The notes beneath the pieces are model-generated. The model did not search any database, was not told the origin of the DNA, and was given only the letters and a program-made list of their open reading frames with translations. This document shows, piece after piece, positions 36,739-45,876 of a stretch of 64,000 nucleotides of DNA (its first letter is position 1; each line of letters starts with the position of its first letter). The DNA lies in contig NZ_JACJQV010000125.1 of assembly GCF_014696875.1 (NCBI RefSeq), forward strand, positions 62,001-126,000. Direction: 5' to 3'. The translations under genes and the position numbers were made by a program. Origin of the DNA: Microcystis wesenbergii FACHB-1317. Lineage in GTDB: Bacteria > Cyanobacteriota > Cyanobacteriia > Cyanobacteriales > Microcystaceae.

Positions 36739-37218
36739 GGAGAGAGTCAGACATAAGCCGAATTCTGTATTTCCCAACAGCAGTAAAATCGCTTTTACCT
36801 TTGTTGGAATAGAGGTTATCTATCTGGGATAATTGTCACCAATTACCTCAAGCGGTTCCTAAAAACGGGACAGGAAAAAGACCAACCTTTGTCCCTCCAC
36901 CTTGCTCCCCACCGGGGTTTACCGAGCCAGTACCTCTCGATACTGCTGGTGCGCTCTTACCGCACCTTTGCACCCTTACCCCCAATCAGTTATCAGTTAT
37001 CAGTTATCAGTTATCAGTGGAAAGTTATCAGTGAATTTACTTTCGTTACTGATTACTGTTTACTGATTACTGAAAAAAGGGGGCGGTATTTTTCTGTGGC
37101 ACTATCCTCACGCTCACGCGCACTGGACGTTATCCAGCAAGTGTGGTCTTTCGGGAGTTCGGACTTTCCTCGGAATCATTGATAAAATGATCCCGCAACC
37201 TCTAGACCAACTCTCTCC
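36739..37218 (-). ncRNA. rnpB: RNase P RNA (rnpB), with tandem-repeat insertion
   Basis: Read leftward from 37218, a 5' GGAGAGAG strand pairs with CTCTCTCC at the 3' end (helix P1). The hallmark GAGGAAAGTCCG follows at about 37165-37176. Further on come the conserved AGAGCGCACCAGCAG and CGAGAGGTACTGGCTCGG with GTAAACCCC, and AATTCGGCTTATG near the 3' end. This is bacterial type A RNase P RNA, the catalytic subunit that trims tRNA 5' leaders. About 98 nt at 36982-37079 are CAGTTAT/CAGTTTACTGATTA repeats, apparently filling the P12 helix, so the RNA is about 480 nt rather than the usual 350-450. Exact ends are inferred from P1. Confidence 0.92.
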
Positions 37219-37349
37219 TATTCTCTAGTATGACTTACCAGAGACTCGATCGCTCATATATCCCAGTCAATAATCAGTGATCAGTAAACAGTAAACAGTG
37301 AACAGTGAAAAGACAGCAGGAAACTGCTATTTAATACTGCTCGCTTAAT
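37219..37349. other. Short repeats upstream of rnpB
   Basis: GTAAACAGTAAACAGTGAACAGTG repeat-like sequence (37283-37307) and a copy of TTTAATACTGCTCGCTTAA. The latter reappears in similar form right after the adjacent MITE, as ATACATACTGCTCACTTAA (37531-37549). The rnpB promoter should lie here, but I cannot define it. Confidence 0.35.
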
Positions 37350-37529
37350 AGACCTCTTGTAAAAATCAAAAATTGTTGTTAGGGTTAGGAGTCAGTAGCC
37401 AGTAGTCAGTAGTCAGGAGAATTAAGAATGAATAATAATCAGTTAAATGGTCTATTTACAGACTTTATGCCATTTAATCCTTATTTTTGCCGTTTTTGAA
37501 CCCTTAAAAATTAATTATGCAAGAGGTTT
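37350..37529. mobile_element. 180-bp MITE, family A copy 2
   Basis: AGACCTCTTGTAAAAATC to ATTATGCAAGAGGTTT, the same length and order as 33922-34101. ACTGCTCGCTTAA before it and ACTGCTCACTTAA after it are near-identical, which hints at insertion into or duplication of a target. There is no transposase, so it would need a related insertion sequence elsewhere. Confidence 0.8.
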
Positions 37530-37557
37530 AATACATACTGCTCACTTAAAACTCAAA

Positions 37558-37596
37558 TCTGATAACTGATAACTGATAACTGATAACTGATAACTG
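37558..37596. repeat. CTGATAA heptamer tandem repeat touching a start codon
   Basis: Five CTGATAA units end a few bases before the ATG at 37601, where a ribosome binding site would be expected. Confidence 0.75.
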
Positions 37597-37600
37597 ATCA

Positions 37601-38428
37601 ATGTCGATCGCTCTCAACGTTAACATCAAAGGTAATGGCTATCCGATTCTCTGTCTGCACGGTCATCCCGGTTCGGCAGCAAGTATGTCTGTATTTACTG
37701 ACCACTTTTGCCAACGCTGGCAAACCCTGGCCCCGGATCTGCGCGGTTACGGTAAAAGTCGTTATCGCCGGGATTTTCAGCTAGAAGAACATCTAGAGGA
37801 TTTAATCGGACTACTCGATCGCCAAAAAATCCAGCAATGTTTAATTCTCGGTTGGTCTTTGGGGGGTATAATTGCCCTGGAATTAGTATTGCGGCATCCC
37901 GATCGCTTTCCCGGTTTAATTCTCGTGGCCTCGGCTGCGCGGCCTTGGGGTAGTCATCCTCCTGTCCGCACCACAGATTTAGTTTTGACGGGGATGGCGG
38001 CAATTCTCAATCAGATCAAACCGGGATGGCGTTGGAATATTGATACTTTTGCTCGTCGTTCCCTGTTTCAGTATCTTTTTTCACAACATCAAGCGCTATC
38101 CTATCGCTATCTTGCTCAAGATGCTGTTCCCGCCTACTTAGGCACTTCTCCCGCTGCTAATCGCGCTTTAAATCGGGCTTTAAAAAAAGGTAACAATTGT
38201 TTAAAATCTCTTGACAAAATCACAATTCCCTGCTTAGTTCTAGCGGGAGCAAATGATCGCCATATTACCAGTGCCTCGAGCCAAGAAACGGCCGAAAAAC
38301 TAAAACTGTCTCAGTGGAAATGTTACCCAGATACGGCCCATCTGTTCCCCTGGGAAATCCCCGACTTAGTTTTAGGGGACATTGATGCTTGGTTAGCGGA
38401 GCATTTTAGCGATAAACTGGCAAAGTGA
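37601..38428 (+). CDS. Alpha/beta hydrolase
   Basis: 275 aa. 'GYPILCLHGHPGSAASM' (oxyanion-hole HG), nucleophile elbow 'LGWSLGGIIALEL' with Ser at about 87, acid in 'LVLAGANDRHI' and catalytic His in 'PDTAHLFPWE'. It is a cytosolic hydrolase of unknown substrate in the same superfamily as haloperoxidases and esterases. Its 3' end overlaps the convergent sasA gene by 23 bp. CTGATAA heptamers occupy the usual Shine-Dalgarno position. Confidence 0.88.
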   Translation: MSIALNVNIKGNGYPILCLHGHPGSAASMSVFTDHFCQRWQTLAPDLRGYGKSRYRRDFQLEEHLEDLIGLLDRQKIQQCLILGWSLGGIIALELVLRHPDRFPGLILVASAARPWGSHPPVRTTDLVLTGMAAILNQIKPGWRWNIDTFARRSLFQYLFSQHQALSYRYLAQDAVPAYLGTSPAANRALNRALKKGNNCLKSLDKITIPCLVLAGANDRHITSASSQETAEKLKLSQWKCYPDTAHLFPWEIPDLVLGDIDAWLAEHFSDKLAK

Positions 38429-39560
38429 AGTGAAAACTACTGCCGTGGTCGGGGACACTATCCACCCAAATTTGACCGTAGTGGGCGCGAATAATCTTGC
38501 GACAGACCGATAAACCGATGCCATAACCTTCTTTACCCTCATCCCGTTTGAGACGCACATGACCCTCAAAAATATGCTCTTGTTTCTCTTCGGGAATGCC
38601 GGGGCCAGTATCACTGATGCTCACCTGTACTTTTTGAGTAGTACGATGGAGGACAGAAAGGGTAATTGCGCCGCCAGCGGGAGTATATTTGATCCCATTC
38701 TCCAAGAGATTAATAATCACCTGTCGGATTAACTCCTCATCAGCATAGACGGGGGGCAAATCTTGGGGGATATCGCTTTGGAGAATTAAAGTCTTTTCCT
38801 GAAAAGTATCGGTAAATTGAGACAAAATTTCCTGACAAAGAGCTTGCAGATAAAATTTACTCTGGTGGAGAGTGAATTGCGCCGCCATGCTCTTAGAAGC
38901 TTGCAGAATATCCGTGATCAAACGGTTCATAATCCGGAACTGTTTGCGGGCCTGTTGGTGCAGTTGTTCTCGTAATTGCAGACTGCGCTCCGTATCCGGT
39001 TGATGATAGGCTAATTCTAGGGTTTCCACAGCGATGGAAGCAGCGGTGAGAGGACTGCGTAAATCGTGGGCTAACATAGCCAAAATTTGGTCTTTAAATT
39101 TTAATTGTTCTAATAATTCTTCCTTTTCCTGTTTAAGACGAAAAACCTCATCGGCGATGCGGATGAGTTCGCCCGAATGTTCCACCTCTTGACGTTGTTC
39201 ATCCTCAGCGTGATGATTTTTGACCTCCTCTTTAATCCCTTTTTGCCAACGTACCAACCATTTTTTAAACTGTTCCACCAGATTACTGCCCGCGAGGGTA
39301 TGACGGGGGCCGGGGGCAATTTTGACCAAGGCTGGGGTAGCTACAAGGCGAAAATGTTCGACTAAATGAGGTTGCTGGCGAATTTCGATGATCTGTAGGT
39401 CAATCGGGTAATCAGACTTTAAAGACTGGAGATAGGACTGAATTTGACGGATAATTTCTTGAGAACTGGGACGGTCATCAACAAATAGCAAAAGTTGAAT
39501 CGAGAGAGGCGTTGTCGTCTCTCTCCCTAAAGCAGTCAGTGGCTCGTTAGATGGGAGCAT
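38406..39560 (-). CDS. sasA: Circadian clock output histidine kinase SasA
   Basis: 384 aa. The N-terminal KaiB-like thioredoxin-fold domain (about 18-105; 'SIQLLLFVDDRPSSQEIIRQIQ', 'LVEHFRLVATPALVKI') is what identifies SasA. The phosphoacceptor His165 lies in 'LAMLAHDLRSPLTAA'. The HATPase carries 'RQVIINLLENGIKYTP' (N box), 'VSISDTGPGIPEE' (G1), 'GYGIGLSVCRKIIRAH' (G2) and 'DHGSSFHFTLP'. It binds KaiC through the KaiB-like domain and phosphorylates RpaA to drive daily gene expression. No kai or rpaA genes are in the window. The length is close to that of Synechococcus elongatus SasA. Confidence 0.95.
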   Translation of the reverse strand: MLPSNEPLTALGRETTTPLSIQLLLFVDDRPSSQEIIRQIQSYLQSLKSDYPIDLQIIEIRQQPHLVEHFRLVATPALVKIAPGPRHTLAGSNLVEQFKKWLVRWQKGIKEEVKNHHAEDEQRQEVEHSGELIRIADEVFRLKQEKEELLEQLKFKDQILAMLAHDLRSPLTAASIAVETLELAYHQPDTERSLQLREQLHQQARKQFRIMNRLITDILQASKSMAAQFTLHQSKFYLQALCQEILSQFTDTFQEKTLILQSDIPQDLPPVYADEELIRQVIINLLENGIKYTPAGGAITLSVLHRTTQKVQVSISDTGPGIPEEKQEHIFEGHVRLKRDEGKEGYGIGLSVCRKIIRAHYGQIWVDSVPDHGSSFHFTLPVYR

Positions 39561-39707
39561 CGGAAAATTAGTAAACCTAGGGATTAACGGGATTGATCGA
39601 TCATCGATCGACTTTTATCATATTCTTTATTGTAGAAGCTTAAGATAGTATAAAATCTACTCAACCTAATCTTAAAGTTTTATTCCTTAATTCTAAGAAG
39701 AAATCCT

Positions 39708-41297
39708 ATGGCTTTTGGCTATGTTGCCCTAGTTCTCCACGCGCATCTCCCTTTCGTCCGCCATCCCGAAAGCGATTACGTCCTCGAAGAAGAATGGTTA
39801 TACGAAGCAATCACAGAAACCTACATCCCTCTCCTGCAAGTTTTTGAAGGTCTCAAACGGGACGGTATCGATTTTAAAATGACCATGAGCATGACTCCGC
39901 CGTTGGTGTCGATGCTGCGGGATCCGTTACTGCAAGAGCGCTATGAAGAACACTTAGGTAAGTTAGAAGAATTAATTGCTAAAGAAATCGACCATAATCA
40001 ACATAATGGCCATATTCGCTACTTAGCCGAATATTACGCTGAATCCTTCCAAAGTATCCGACAAACTTGGGAAAAATACGATCGAGATCTGGTCAAAGCT
40101 TTTAAACAATTCCTCGACAGTAATAACCTAGAAATTATCACCTGTGGTGCGACCCATGGTTATATGCCCCTGATGAAAATGTACCCGCAAGCGGTGTGGG
40201 CGCAAATTGAGGTGGCCTGTCAACACTACGAGGAAAATTTCGGTCGTCGTCCCAAGGGCATTTGGTTGCCGGAATGTGCGTACTACGAAGGGGTAGAAAG
40301 AATGTTAGCCGATGCGGGCATTCGTTATTTCCTCGTCGATGGCCACGGTATTCTCTACGGTCGTCCGCGCCCCCGTTACGGCAGTTACGCGCCCATTTTC
40401 ACGGAAACCGGGGTGGCCGCTTTCGGTCGTGACCACGAATCTTCCCAACAGGTTTGGTCTTCCCAAGTCGGTTATCCAGGGGATATAGTTTATCGGGAAT
40501 TCTATAAAGATTTGGGCTGGGAAGCGGAATACGAATATATTAAGCCCTATATCATGCCCAACGGTCAACGCAAGAATATAGGCATCAAATACCACAAAAT
40601 TACTAGCCGGGACGGTGGTTTATCGGAAAAAGGGCTTTATGACCCCTACTGGGCCAAAGAAAAAGCCGCCGAACACGCGGGCAATTTTATGTATAATCGC
40701 GAGCGGCAAGTGGAGAGTTTAGCCGGAATTATGGGCCGTCCTCCCCTAGTTGTTTCCCCTTACGATGCCGAGTTATTTGGTCACTGGTGGTATGAGGGAC
40801 CCTGGTTTATTGATTTTCTGTTCCGCAAGTCCTGGTATGACCAAAATATCTACCAAATGACCCATTTAGCCGATTATCTCCGGTCTAACCCGACCCAGCA
40901 GGTCTGTCGTCCTTCCCAATCCAGTTGGGGTTATAAGGGTTTCCATGAATACTGGCTGAATGAAACCAACGCTTGGATCTATCCTCACCTGCACAAAGGC
41001 ACGGAACGGATGATTGAATTAAGTCATCATGAAGCGGAGGATGAATTGCAGGAACGGGCTTTAAATCAGGCAGCCCGGGAGTTATTATTAGCGCAATCTT
41101 CTGACTGGGCTTTTATTATGCGAACTGGTACAATGGTTCCCTATGCTGTCCGGCGCACTCGTTCCCACCTGCTGCGGTTAAATAAAATCTATGAAGATGT
41201 GAAATCCGAGAAGATTGATGCTGGTTGGCTGGAAAAAGTCGAGGAAATCGATAATATTTTCCCCAATATCGATTATCGCGTCTATCGACCTCTGTAA
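39708..41297 (+). CDS. GH57 1,4-alpha-glucan branching-type enzyme (DUF1957)
   Basis: 529 aa. The N-terminal GH57 barrel begins 'GYVALVLHAHLPFVRHPE'. 'CGATHGYMPLM', 'IWLPECAYYEG' (Glu near residue 188, the nucleophile by analogy with archaeal GH57 branching enzymes) and 'VSPYDAELFGHWWYEG' (Asp near 353, the acid) are all intact. A DUF1957 helical C-terminal domain ends 'NIFPNIDYRVYRPL'. It probably acts on glycogen branch formation in the cytoplasm. It has its own upstream region (39561-39707), separate from divergent sasA, although the pairing of clock kinase and glycogen gene is notable. Confidence 0.92.
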   Translation: MAFGYVALVLHAHLPFVRHPESDYVLEEEWLYEAITETYIPLLQVFEGLKRDGIDFKMTMSMTPPLVSMLRDPLLQERYEEHLGKLEELIAKEIDHNQHNGHIRYLAEYYAESFQSIRQTWEKYDRDLVKAFKQFLDSNNLEIITCGATHGYMPLMKMYPQAVWAQIEVACQHYEENFGRRPKGIWLPECAYYEGVERMLADAGIRYFLVDGHGILYGRPRPRYGSYAPIFTETGVAAFGRDHESSQQVWSSQVGYPGDIVYREFYKDLGWEAEYEYIKPYIMPNGQRKNIGIKYHKITSRDGGLSEKGLYDPYWAKEKAAEHAGNFMYNRERQVESLAGIMGRPPLVVSPYDAELFGHWWYEGPWFIDFLFRKSWYDQNIYQMTHLADYLRSNPTQQVCRPSQSSWGYKGFHEYWLNETNAWIYPHLHKGTERMIELSHHEAEDELQERALNQAARELLLAQSSDWAFIMRTGTMVPYAVRRTRSHLLRLNKIYEDVKSEKIDAGWLEKVEEIDNIFPNIDYRVYRPL

Positions 41298-41318
41298 TCT
41301 GCCTCTGTAATCTGGGTG

Positions 41319-41437
41319 ATACTAAATCCGTTGAGTAACGCACAGAAAACGGGTTTCTCGGAGAAACCCGTTTTCTGCTCATGCACTCATGCAAAAAGGG
41401 GAATAAATAATCAGTCTTTAATAACCAGATTTAGTAT
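41319..41437. mobile_element. MITE family B copy 1 with internal 17-bp palindrome
   Basis: Ends ATACTAAATCCG and (degenerate) CAGATTTAGTAT. Inside, CAGAAAACGGGTTTCTC (41343-41359) pairs perfectly with 41361-41377 across a single base, and would also terminate transcription of the GH57 gene. Most of the rest matches 50443-50536 in reverse orientation. Confidence 0.75.
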
Positions 41438-41446
41438 GAATAGTAT

Positions 41447-41620
41447 AGGGTTGGCTGAATAAATCTAAAAACTTTGTTGGGTAAGACTTTTAGACTTTTT
41501 AGCCATCAAAAAGTACCGGATCTGGGAGTGATCGGGGGCAGAAATTCAGGTACTTTTTCCCTGAAAATGGGTAAAACCCTACACCCTGCCCCCACCAAAA
41601 AACTTTTTCGGCAGACCCTA
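41447..41620. mobile_element. MITE-like element with AGGGTTGGCTGAA ends
   Basis: AGGGTTGGCTGAA (41447-41459) and TTCGGCAGACCCT (41607-41619) are imperfect inverted ends of a 174-bp non-coding element. It contains a pair of AAAGTACC / GGTACTTT inverted stretches. It fills the space before the kinase gene's stop. Confidence 0.6.
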
Positions 41621-41641
41621 GTTAATACCCTCCCTAATTTT

Positions 41642-43180
41642 TTAGGGCTGCGCGGGTAATTCCGAGGCTAATTTGGCCAAAATTTTGGGTTTAAGTTCAT
41701 CAAGTTTCTGTTTTAGCATCCGCTTGCTAATTTGCGGGTTGCCACCCTGGCCCGATTGACTATCGGTCAGCCATTGCTGCAAAATTTGGCGTTGATTGGC
41801 GGGAATATTAGCGGTGATCACATTTTCACAGATGTTGCCGCCTTCGAGGGAGAAAAATAAAATCCAGTATTGACCGGTTTCGCCGAGGGTTTTGGTCATT
41901 TTTTGACCCTGGGGGGTTTTTAAGTCCAAATAACAGGGCAACCAACGGGGTCCCTGTTGACGATGATAGAGGACAGTAATCCAGAGAATCATCGGGTGGG
42001 GTGCGGGTAAAAAGAGGAATTGATTGTAACGGACACTAGCAACCCGGACGGGGATATCCTCTCGATCCAACATTACCCATAAACTGGCAAAAACGCCGTC
42101 AGCAGCCTTGATACAGCGTGGGAAGACAATTTTTTGGCGGGGTTTGTCCTCGGGCCAACTGGACTTGAGACAGACATCCTTGGCATTAGCAGCAGAAGCA
42201 GTGGTTTGATCTAAATCATGAAGGGTTTTGATTCTAGTGGTGTAATCGTCGATTTTTTTGACTATTTCATCGACACGATTCAATTTGTTGGGTTGAGCAT
42301 TTTTGGCTAGGGGTTCGAGTCGTTCGAGAACTTGTAGTATATCTGTAACACTTTGTGGGCGATCGCTGGGTGATTTGGCTAAACAGCGTAGGATTAACTG
42401 TTCTAATTCTGGCGGTAATTGCAAGCTAGAATTAAAGGGACGGGGTTCGACGTAGTGGTGAACCTCATACCAACCGCCAAAGGAGAGATTATCGGGAAAA
42501 AGGGGCGTTTCTCCCGTGATCATCTCGTACATCACAATCCCGAAACTGTAGATATCGGAACGATGATCGAGTTCTTTACCTTCCATCTGTTCTGGGGAAC
42601 AATAGGCTAAGGTTCCCATAAACGATTGGGTTTGGGATTCTCCCGATTGGATGAGTTTAGCGATGCCAAAATCGAGAATTTTCACCAATTCCCCCAATCC
42701 CGAATCCTGAATCACGATAATATTGCCTGGTTTGATGTCCCGGTGAATAATCGGACAGCTCTCGCCTTGGAAGATAATACCCTTATGGGCGCATTCCAAG
42801 CCGAAACAAATCTGACGGGTGAGATTGAGGAAACGCGAGAGAGGCAGTGGGTGATATTTGATGATTTCACTCATGCTTTCCCCCTGCAAAAATTCCATGA
42901 CGTAGAAGGGGACTTCCTTTTCATCTACACCATAATCACGAACTTTAACAATATGAATACTTTTTTCGCCTAAAAGTGCCGAAATAGTCGCCTCTCGCTC
43001 GAAACGATCGCGCATCCTTTGGTTGAGGAGAGTTTGCGAGAGGAATTTCACGGCGACGGTTACGCCCCCTAAGAGTTTATCTGCTGCTCGATATACTTGT
43101 CCCATGGCACCGCTACCGATCAACTCGACCAGTTGGTATCGATTGGCAAGTAAACTCCGATGTCTAGATTCTGCCGACAT
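41642..43180 (-). CDS. Serine/threonine protein kinase
   Basis: 512 aa. Eukaryotic-type (Hanks) kinase: Gly loop 'IGSGAMGQVYRA' (about 20-31), catalytic Lys in 'VTVAVKFL', 'IIHRDIKPGNIIV', 'ILDFGIAKL', 'MGTLAYCSPEQM', 'SDIYSFGIVMYEMITGETPL', to about residue 290. The remaining 220 residues contain a conserved cyanobacterial C-terminal domain, probably substrate- or ligand-binding, without membrane helix. It is a soluble kinase like SpkG/SpkB-type proteins; its target is unknown. Confidence 0.93.
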   Translation of the reverse strand: MSAESRHRSLLANRYQLVELIGSGAMGQVYRAADKLLGGVTVAVKFLSQTLLNQRMRDRFEREATISALLGEKSIHIVKVRDYGVDEKEVPFYVMEFLQGESMSEIIKYHPLPLSRFLNLTRQICFGLECAHKGIIFQGESCPIIHRDIKPGNIIVIQDSGLGELVKILDFGIAKLIQSGESQTQSFMGTLAYCSPEQMEGKELDHRSDIYSFGIVMYEMITGETPLFPDNLSFGGWYEVHHYVEPRPFNSSLQLPPELEQLILRCLAKSPSDRPQSVTDILQVLERLEPLAKNAQPNKLNRVDEIVKKIDDYTTRIKTLHDLDQTTASAANAKDVCLKSSWPEDKPRQKIVFPRCIKAADGVFASLWVMLDREDIPVRVASVRYNQFLFLPAPHPMILWITVLYHRQQGPRWLPCYLDLKTPQGQKMTKTLGETGQYWILFFSLEGGNICENVITANIPANQRQILQQWLTDSQSGQGGNPQISKRMLKQKLDELKPKILAKLASELPAQP

Positions 43181-43339
43181 AGCTAGGCTACTGTGTTAAT
43201 TATAGTGAGTCTGGTGGAAAGAGTTTCTTAAGAACCGCTGCAATCCCTGGGTGATCGAGAGGACTTAACCTGAGAATGCCCTTTTTTCGGGCTAAAAGCA
43301 TGATTGTTAAGATATATTTTCAGGCATTTTTAGTCCTTG

Positions 43340-43520
43340 CCCCTTGCATAATCAATTTTTGGGGGTTGAAAAAAATGAAAAAACTAAGTATAAAGTAGCA
43401 TAAAATCTCTAAATAGACCATTTAATTGATTATTACGACCACTGACTCCGTTCGGACCTCGGCGTGAGCTTTTGTCGAACGCTGAGTTCACGGCCGAAGC
43501 CTGCCTACTGACTCCTAAAC
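43340..43520. mobile_element. Decayed, inverted copy of MITE family A
   Basis: CTTGCATAATCAATTTTT at the left and TAAATAGACCATTTAATTGATTATT in the middle correspond to the reverse complement of 33922-34101. A stretch at 43447-43498 (TCGGACCTCGGCGTGAGC and onward) is unrelated and looks inserted. It is the main content of the 43181-43648 gap; nothing else is recognised there. Confidence 0.6.
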
Positions 43521-43648
43521 AGATGCTACATTGAAATCCCTAACCCCCGTAAAACTTTTTTGCCGCAAGTGACCGATCTGGGTAATAATTCTTTAATAAA
43601 GATTTGTAAACTTAAAAATGATTATCCCTTCGCAGTGCTAGAGATTTA

Positions 43649-44563
43649 ATGAGACGACTAATTGCGATCGAAAAAGCTCTGCTCATCGGTCATATTGTAT
43701 CGATGGCTTTTGGACTAGCGGGATTGTTGCTAGTTCTGCCCCATCCCGAGTTTGTGGCCAATTTACCGGATTTTGGCAAAACCGTCTTTGCTTGGTCAAT
43801 GGCCGGCGGGGGTGTGGTGTATATGGTGTTAGGAATGGCAGCGGTGGCTGTTTATGCCTATCGGACTCTAGGAGTGTGGCACTGGTTAGGATTCATGGTT
43901 CCTGCTATCAGTTTATCCCTTTGTAGCGAACTTTTGGGAACCAGTACCGGCTTTCCTTTCGGTCATTATCGTTATCTTTCGGGCTTAGGTTACAAAATTG
44001 CGGATTTAGTACCCTTTACTATCCCCCTATCTTGGTTTTATCTCGGTTTTAGTGCCTATATCATCGCTCGCGTCGGTTTATCCACTCTTGCTATACCCCA
44101 GTGGCTACAAAATCTAGCAGCGATCGCTATCGGGGCGGTATTATTAACTTCCTGGGATTTTGTCCTAGATCCGGCCATGAGTCAAACTACCATCCCCTTC
44201 TGGATTTGGGAACAACCGGGGGCCTTCTTTGGGATGCCCTATGAAAATTTTGCCGGTTGGTTCGGTACAGGCTGTGTTTTTATGACGGTAGCCACTTTAA
44301 TCTGGCAAGTGCAACCGGTGAAACTGCCAAGTCAAGATTTAACCCTGCCTTTTGTGATGTATTTAGGTAATTTTGGCTTTGCTACGGTCATGAGTATGGG
44401 TGCTGGTATTTATCCGCCGATTTTCTTAGGATTACTCACCGGTATTCTGCCTTTAACACTCCTCTATAATCGCGCCAAGACTGTTGCTTCCGGGCAAACA
44501 GTGGCAACCAGCGAAGTAACAACCCTAAAAATCCCCGTTGTTTCGGTGAGAGGAGCCAAATAA
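43649..44563 (+). CDS. cruF: Carotenoid 1',2'-hydratase CruF
   Basis: 304 aa polytopic membrane protein (about seven helices) of the CruF/DUF422 family: 'LCSELLGTSTGFPFGHYRYLSGLG' and 'SWDFVLDPAMS' with 'FGMPYENFAGWFGTG' carry the conserved acidic and His residues. CruF hydrates the 1',2' double bond of gamma-carotene derivatives in myxoxanthophyll synthesis, as shown in Synechococcus sp. PCC 7002. The adjacent cruG (one base between the genes) encodes the next, sugar-transferring step. The start at 43649 is weakly supported by AGAGATT upstream. Confidence 0.92.
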   Translation: MRRLIAIEKALLIGHIVSMAFGLAGLLLVLPHPEFVANLPDFGKTVFAWSMAGGGVVYMVLGMAAVAVYAYRTLGVWHWLGFMVPAISLSLCSELLGTSTGFPFGHYRYLSGLGYKIADLVPFTIPLSWFYLGFSAYIIARVGLSTLAIPQWLQNLAAIAIGAVLLTSWDFVLDPAMSQTTIPFWIWEQPGAFFGMPYENFAGWFGTGCVFMTVATLIWQVQPVKLPSQDLTLPFVMYLGNFGFATVMSMGAGIYPPIFLGLLTGILPLTLLYNRAKTVASGQTVATSEVTTLKIPVVSVRGAK

Positions 44564-44564
44564 G

Positions 44565-45752
44565 TTGTTAACTGAGATAATTCTCGGTGCATTCTGCCTG
44601 GGGCTACTGCTGTCTCAGGCTGTTGCCTTTTTTATCCTTCTTTCCCGTTTGCTAAAAGGGGCGCGTCGTCGTCCTCCCCTGACTCCCCAACCCCCCACCC
44701 CGGAGATGTTAGGGACAGTAAGCGTGATTGTGCCGACGTTAAACGAAGTGGCCAGGATTGACGGTTGTTTACGGGGATTGAGTCAACAGAGTTACGAAGT
44801 GCGAGAAATTCTGATTGTCGATAGCAATTCCCAAGATGGTACGCGGGAAAAAGTCAAAGAGATAGCGGCAAAAGACCCCCGCTTTCGCTTGAAAACCGAT
44901 TATCCTTTGCCCCCCGATTGGGTAGGTCGTCCCTGGGCGTTACACAATGGTTTTTTGTTTAGTTCTCCTAAAAGTGACTGGATTTTGGGCATTGATGCCG
45001 ATACCCAACCCCAAGCAAATTTAGTCGCTAGTTTGGTCAAAGCTGCGATCGCAGAAGGTTACGATTTAGTTTCCCTGTCGCCGCAATTTATCCTCTCCTA
45101 TCCGGGAGAATGGTGGTTACAGCCAGCTTTATTGATGACTTTGCTCTATCGCTTTGATGCGGCCGGAGTGCGCGAGCAAGATCCCGAAAGAGTGATGGCC
45201 AATGGTCAATGTTTTCTCTGTCGGCGGTCAGTTTTAGCGGCTTTAGACGGTTATAGCGGGGCAAAAGGTTCTTTTTGCGATGATGTCACCCTGGCCCGTC
45301 TAGCGGCGACGAAAGGCTATCGGGTGGGATTTCTCGATGGGGCGAAGTTGATTCGCGTGCGGATGTACGAAGGACTTAAGGAAACTTGGCGCGAATGGGG
45401 CAGATCCCTTGACCTCAAAGATGCCTCCTATCAGGGGCAATTATGGGGCGATTTAGCTTTATTAGCTCTTACTCAGGGATTACCGATAATTATCACCCCT
45501 TTACTGCTCACAGCTTTGATTTTTGGCTACGATTTCCTGAGTTTAAAAATTGTCTTGACTTTAAACCTGCTGCTGTTATTGATTCGTTTTGCCCTTTTAT
45601 TGGCTGTCTCTCCTAGCTACTATCGGGGCGAAAAAGTCAATCTATCTTCGGGATTATTTTGGCTATCTCCCCTAGCGGATCCGCTGGCAGTTATCCGCAT
45701 TTTTATTTCTGCTTTTACCCGTCCCCAAAGTTGGCGCGGTCGATTGTATTAA
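44565..45752 (+). CDS. cruG: Carotenoid 2-O-glycosyltransferase CruG
   Basis: 395 aa from a TTG start one nt after the cruF stop; GAGAGGAG inside cruF can serve as the ribosome binding site. It has an N-terminal membrane helix (4-27), then a GT2 domain: 'VSVIVPTLNEVARIDGCL', 'LIVDSNSQDGTREKV', 'LGIDADTQPQ' (DxD metal site), 'GSFCDDVTLARLA' and 'EWGRSLDLKDA'. C-terminal helices lie at about 295-345. It adds a sugar (fucose or dimethyl-fucose) to the carotenoid 2' hydroxyl to make myxol glycoside. Transcription should stop at the hairpin at 45786. Confidence 0.92.
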   Translation: MLTEIILGAFCLGLLLSQAVAFFILLSRLLKGARRRPPLTPQPPTPEMLGTVSVIVPTLNEVARIDGCLRGLSQQSYEVREILIVDSNSQDGTREKVKEIAAKDPRFRLKTDYPLPPDWVGRPWALHNGFLFSSPKSDWILGIDADTQPQANLVASLVKAAIAEGYDLVSLSPQFILSYPGEWWLQPALLMTLLYRFDAAGVREQDPERVMANGQCFLCRRSVLAALDGYSGAKGSFCDDVTLARLAATKGYRVGFLDGAKLIRVRMYEGLKETWREWGRSLDLKDASYQGQLWGDLALLALTQGLPIIITPLLLTALIFGYDFLSLKIVLTLNLLLLLIRFALLLAVSPSYYRGEKVNLSSGLFWLSPLADPLAVIRIFISAFTRPQSWRGRLY

Positions 45753-45785
45753 AAATGTTAGGGTGAAGGCCCTCAGAAGTTTCGT

Positions 45786-45813
45786 AGAAACCCAACTTTA
45801 AGGGTTTCTTTTA
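45786..45813 (+). terminator. Rho-independent terminator after cruG
   Basis: AGAAACCC (45786-45793) pairs with GGGTTTCT (45802-45809), 8-nt loop, followed by TTTTAT. It may work in both directions, because the restriction-methylase gene converges from the right. Confidence 0.8.
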
Positions 45814-45876
45814 TGAAGTTTGCATAATTTTTCCCTATTAAATTTGAATATTTAAGGTTTGGAGTTGTTGATTGAT

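Noticed and set aside
36889..37182. 97-codon frame
   Set aside because: It lies on the strand opposite rnpB and includes the heptamer insert; not a protein gene.
37558..37596. CRISPR-like array
   Set aside because: Units are 7 nt without spacers, and there are no cas genes; it is an STRR.
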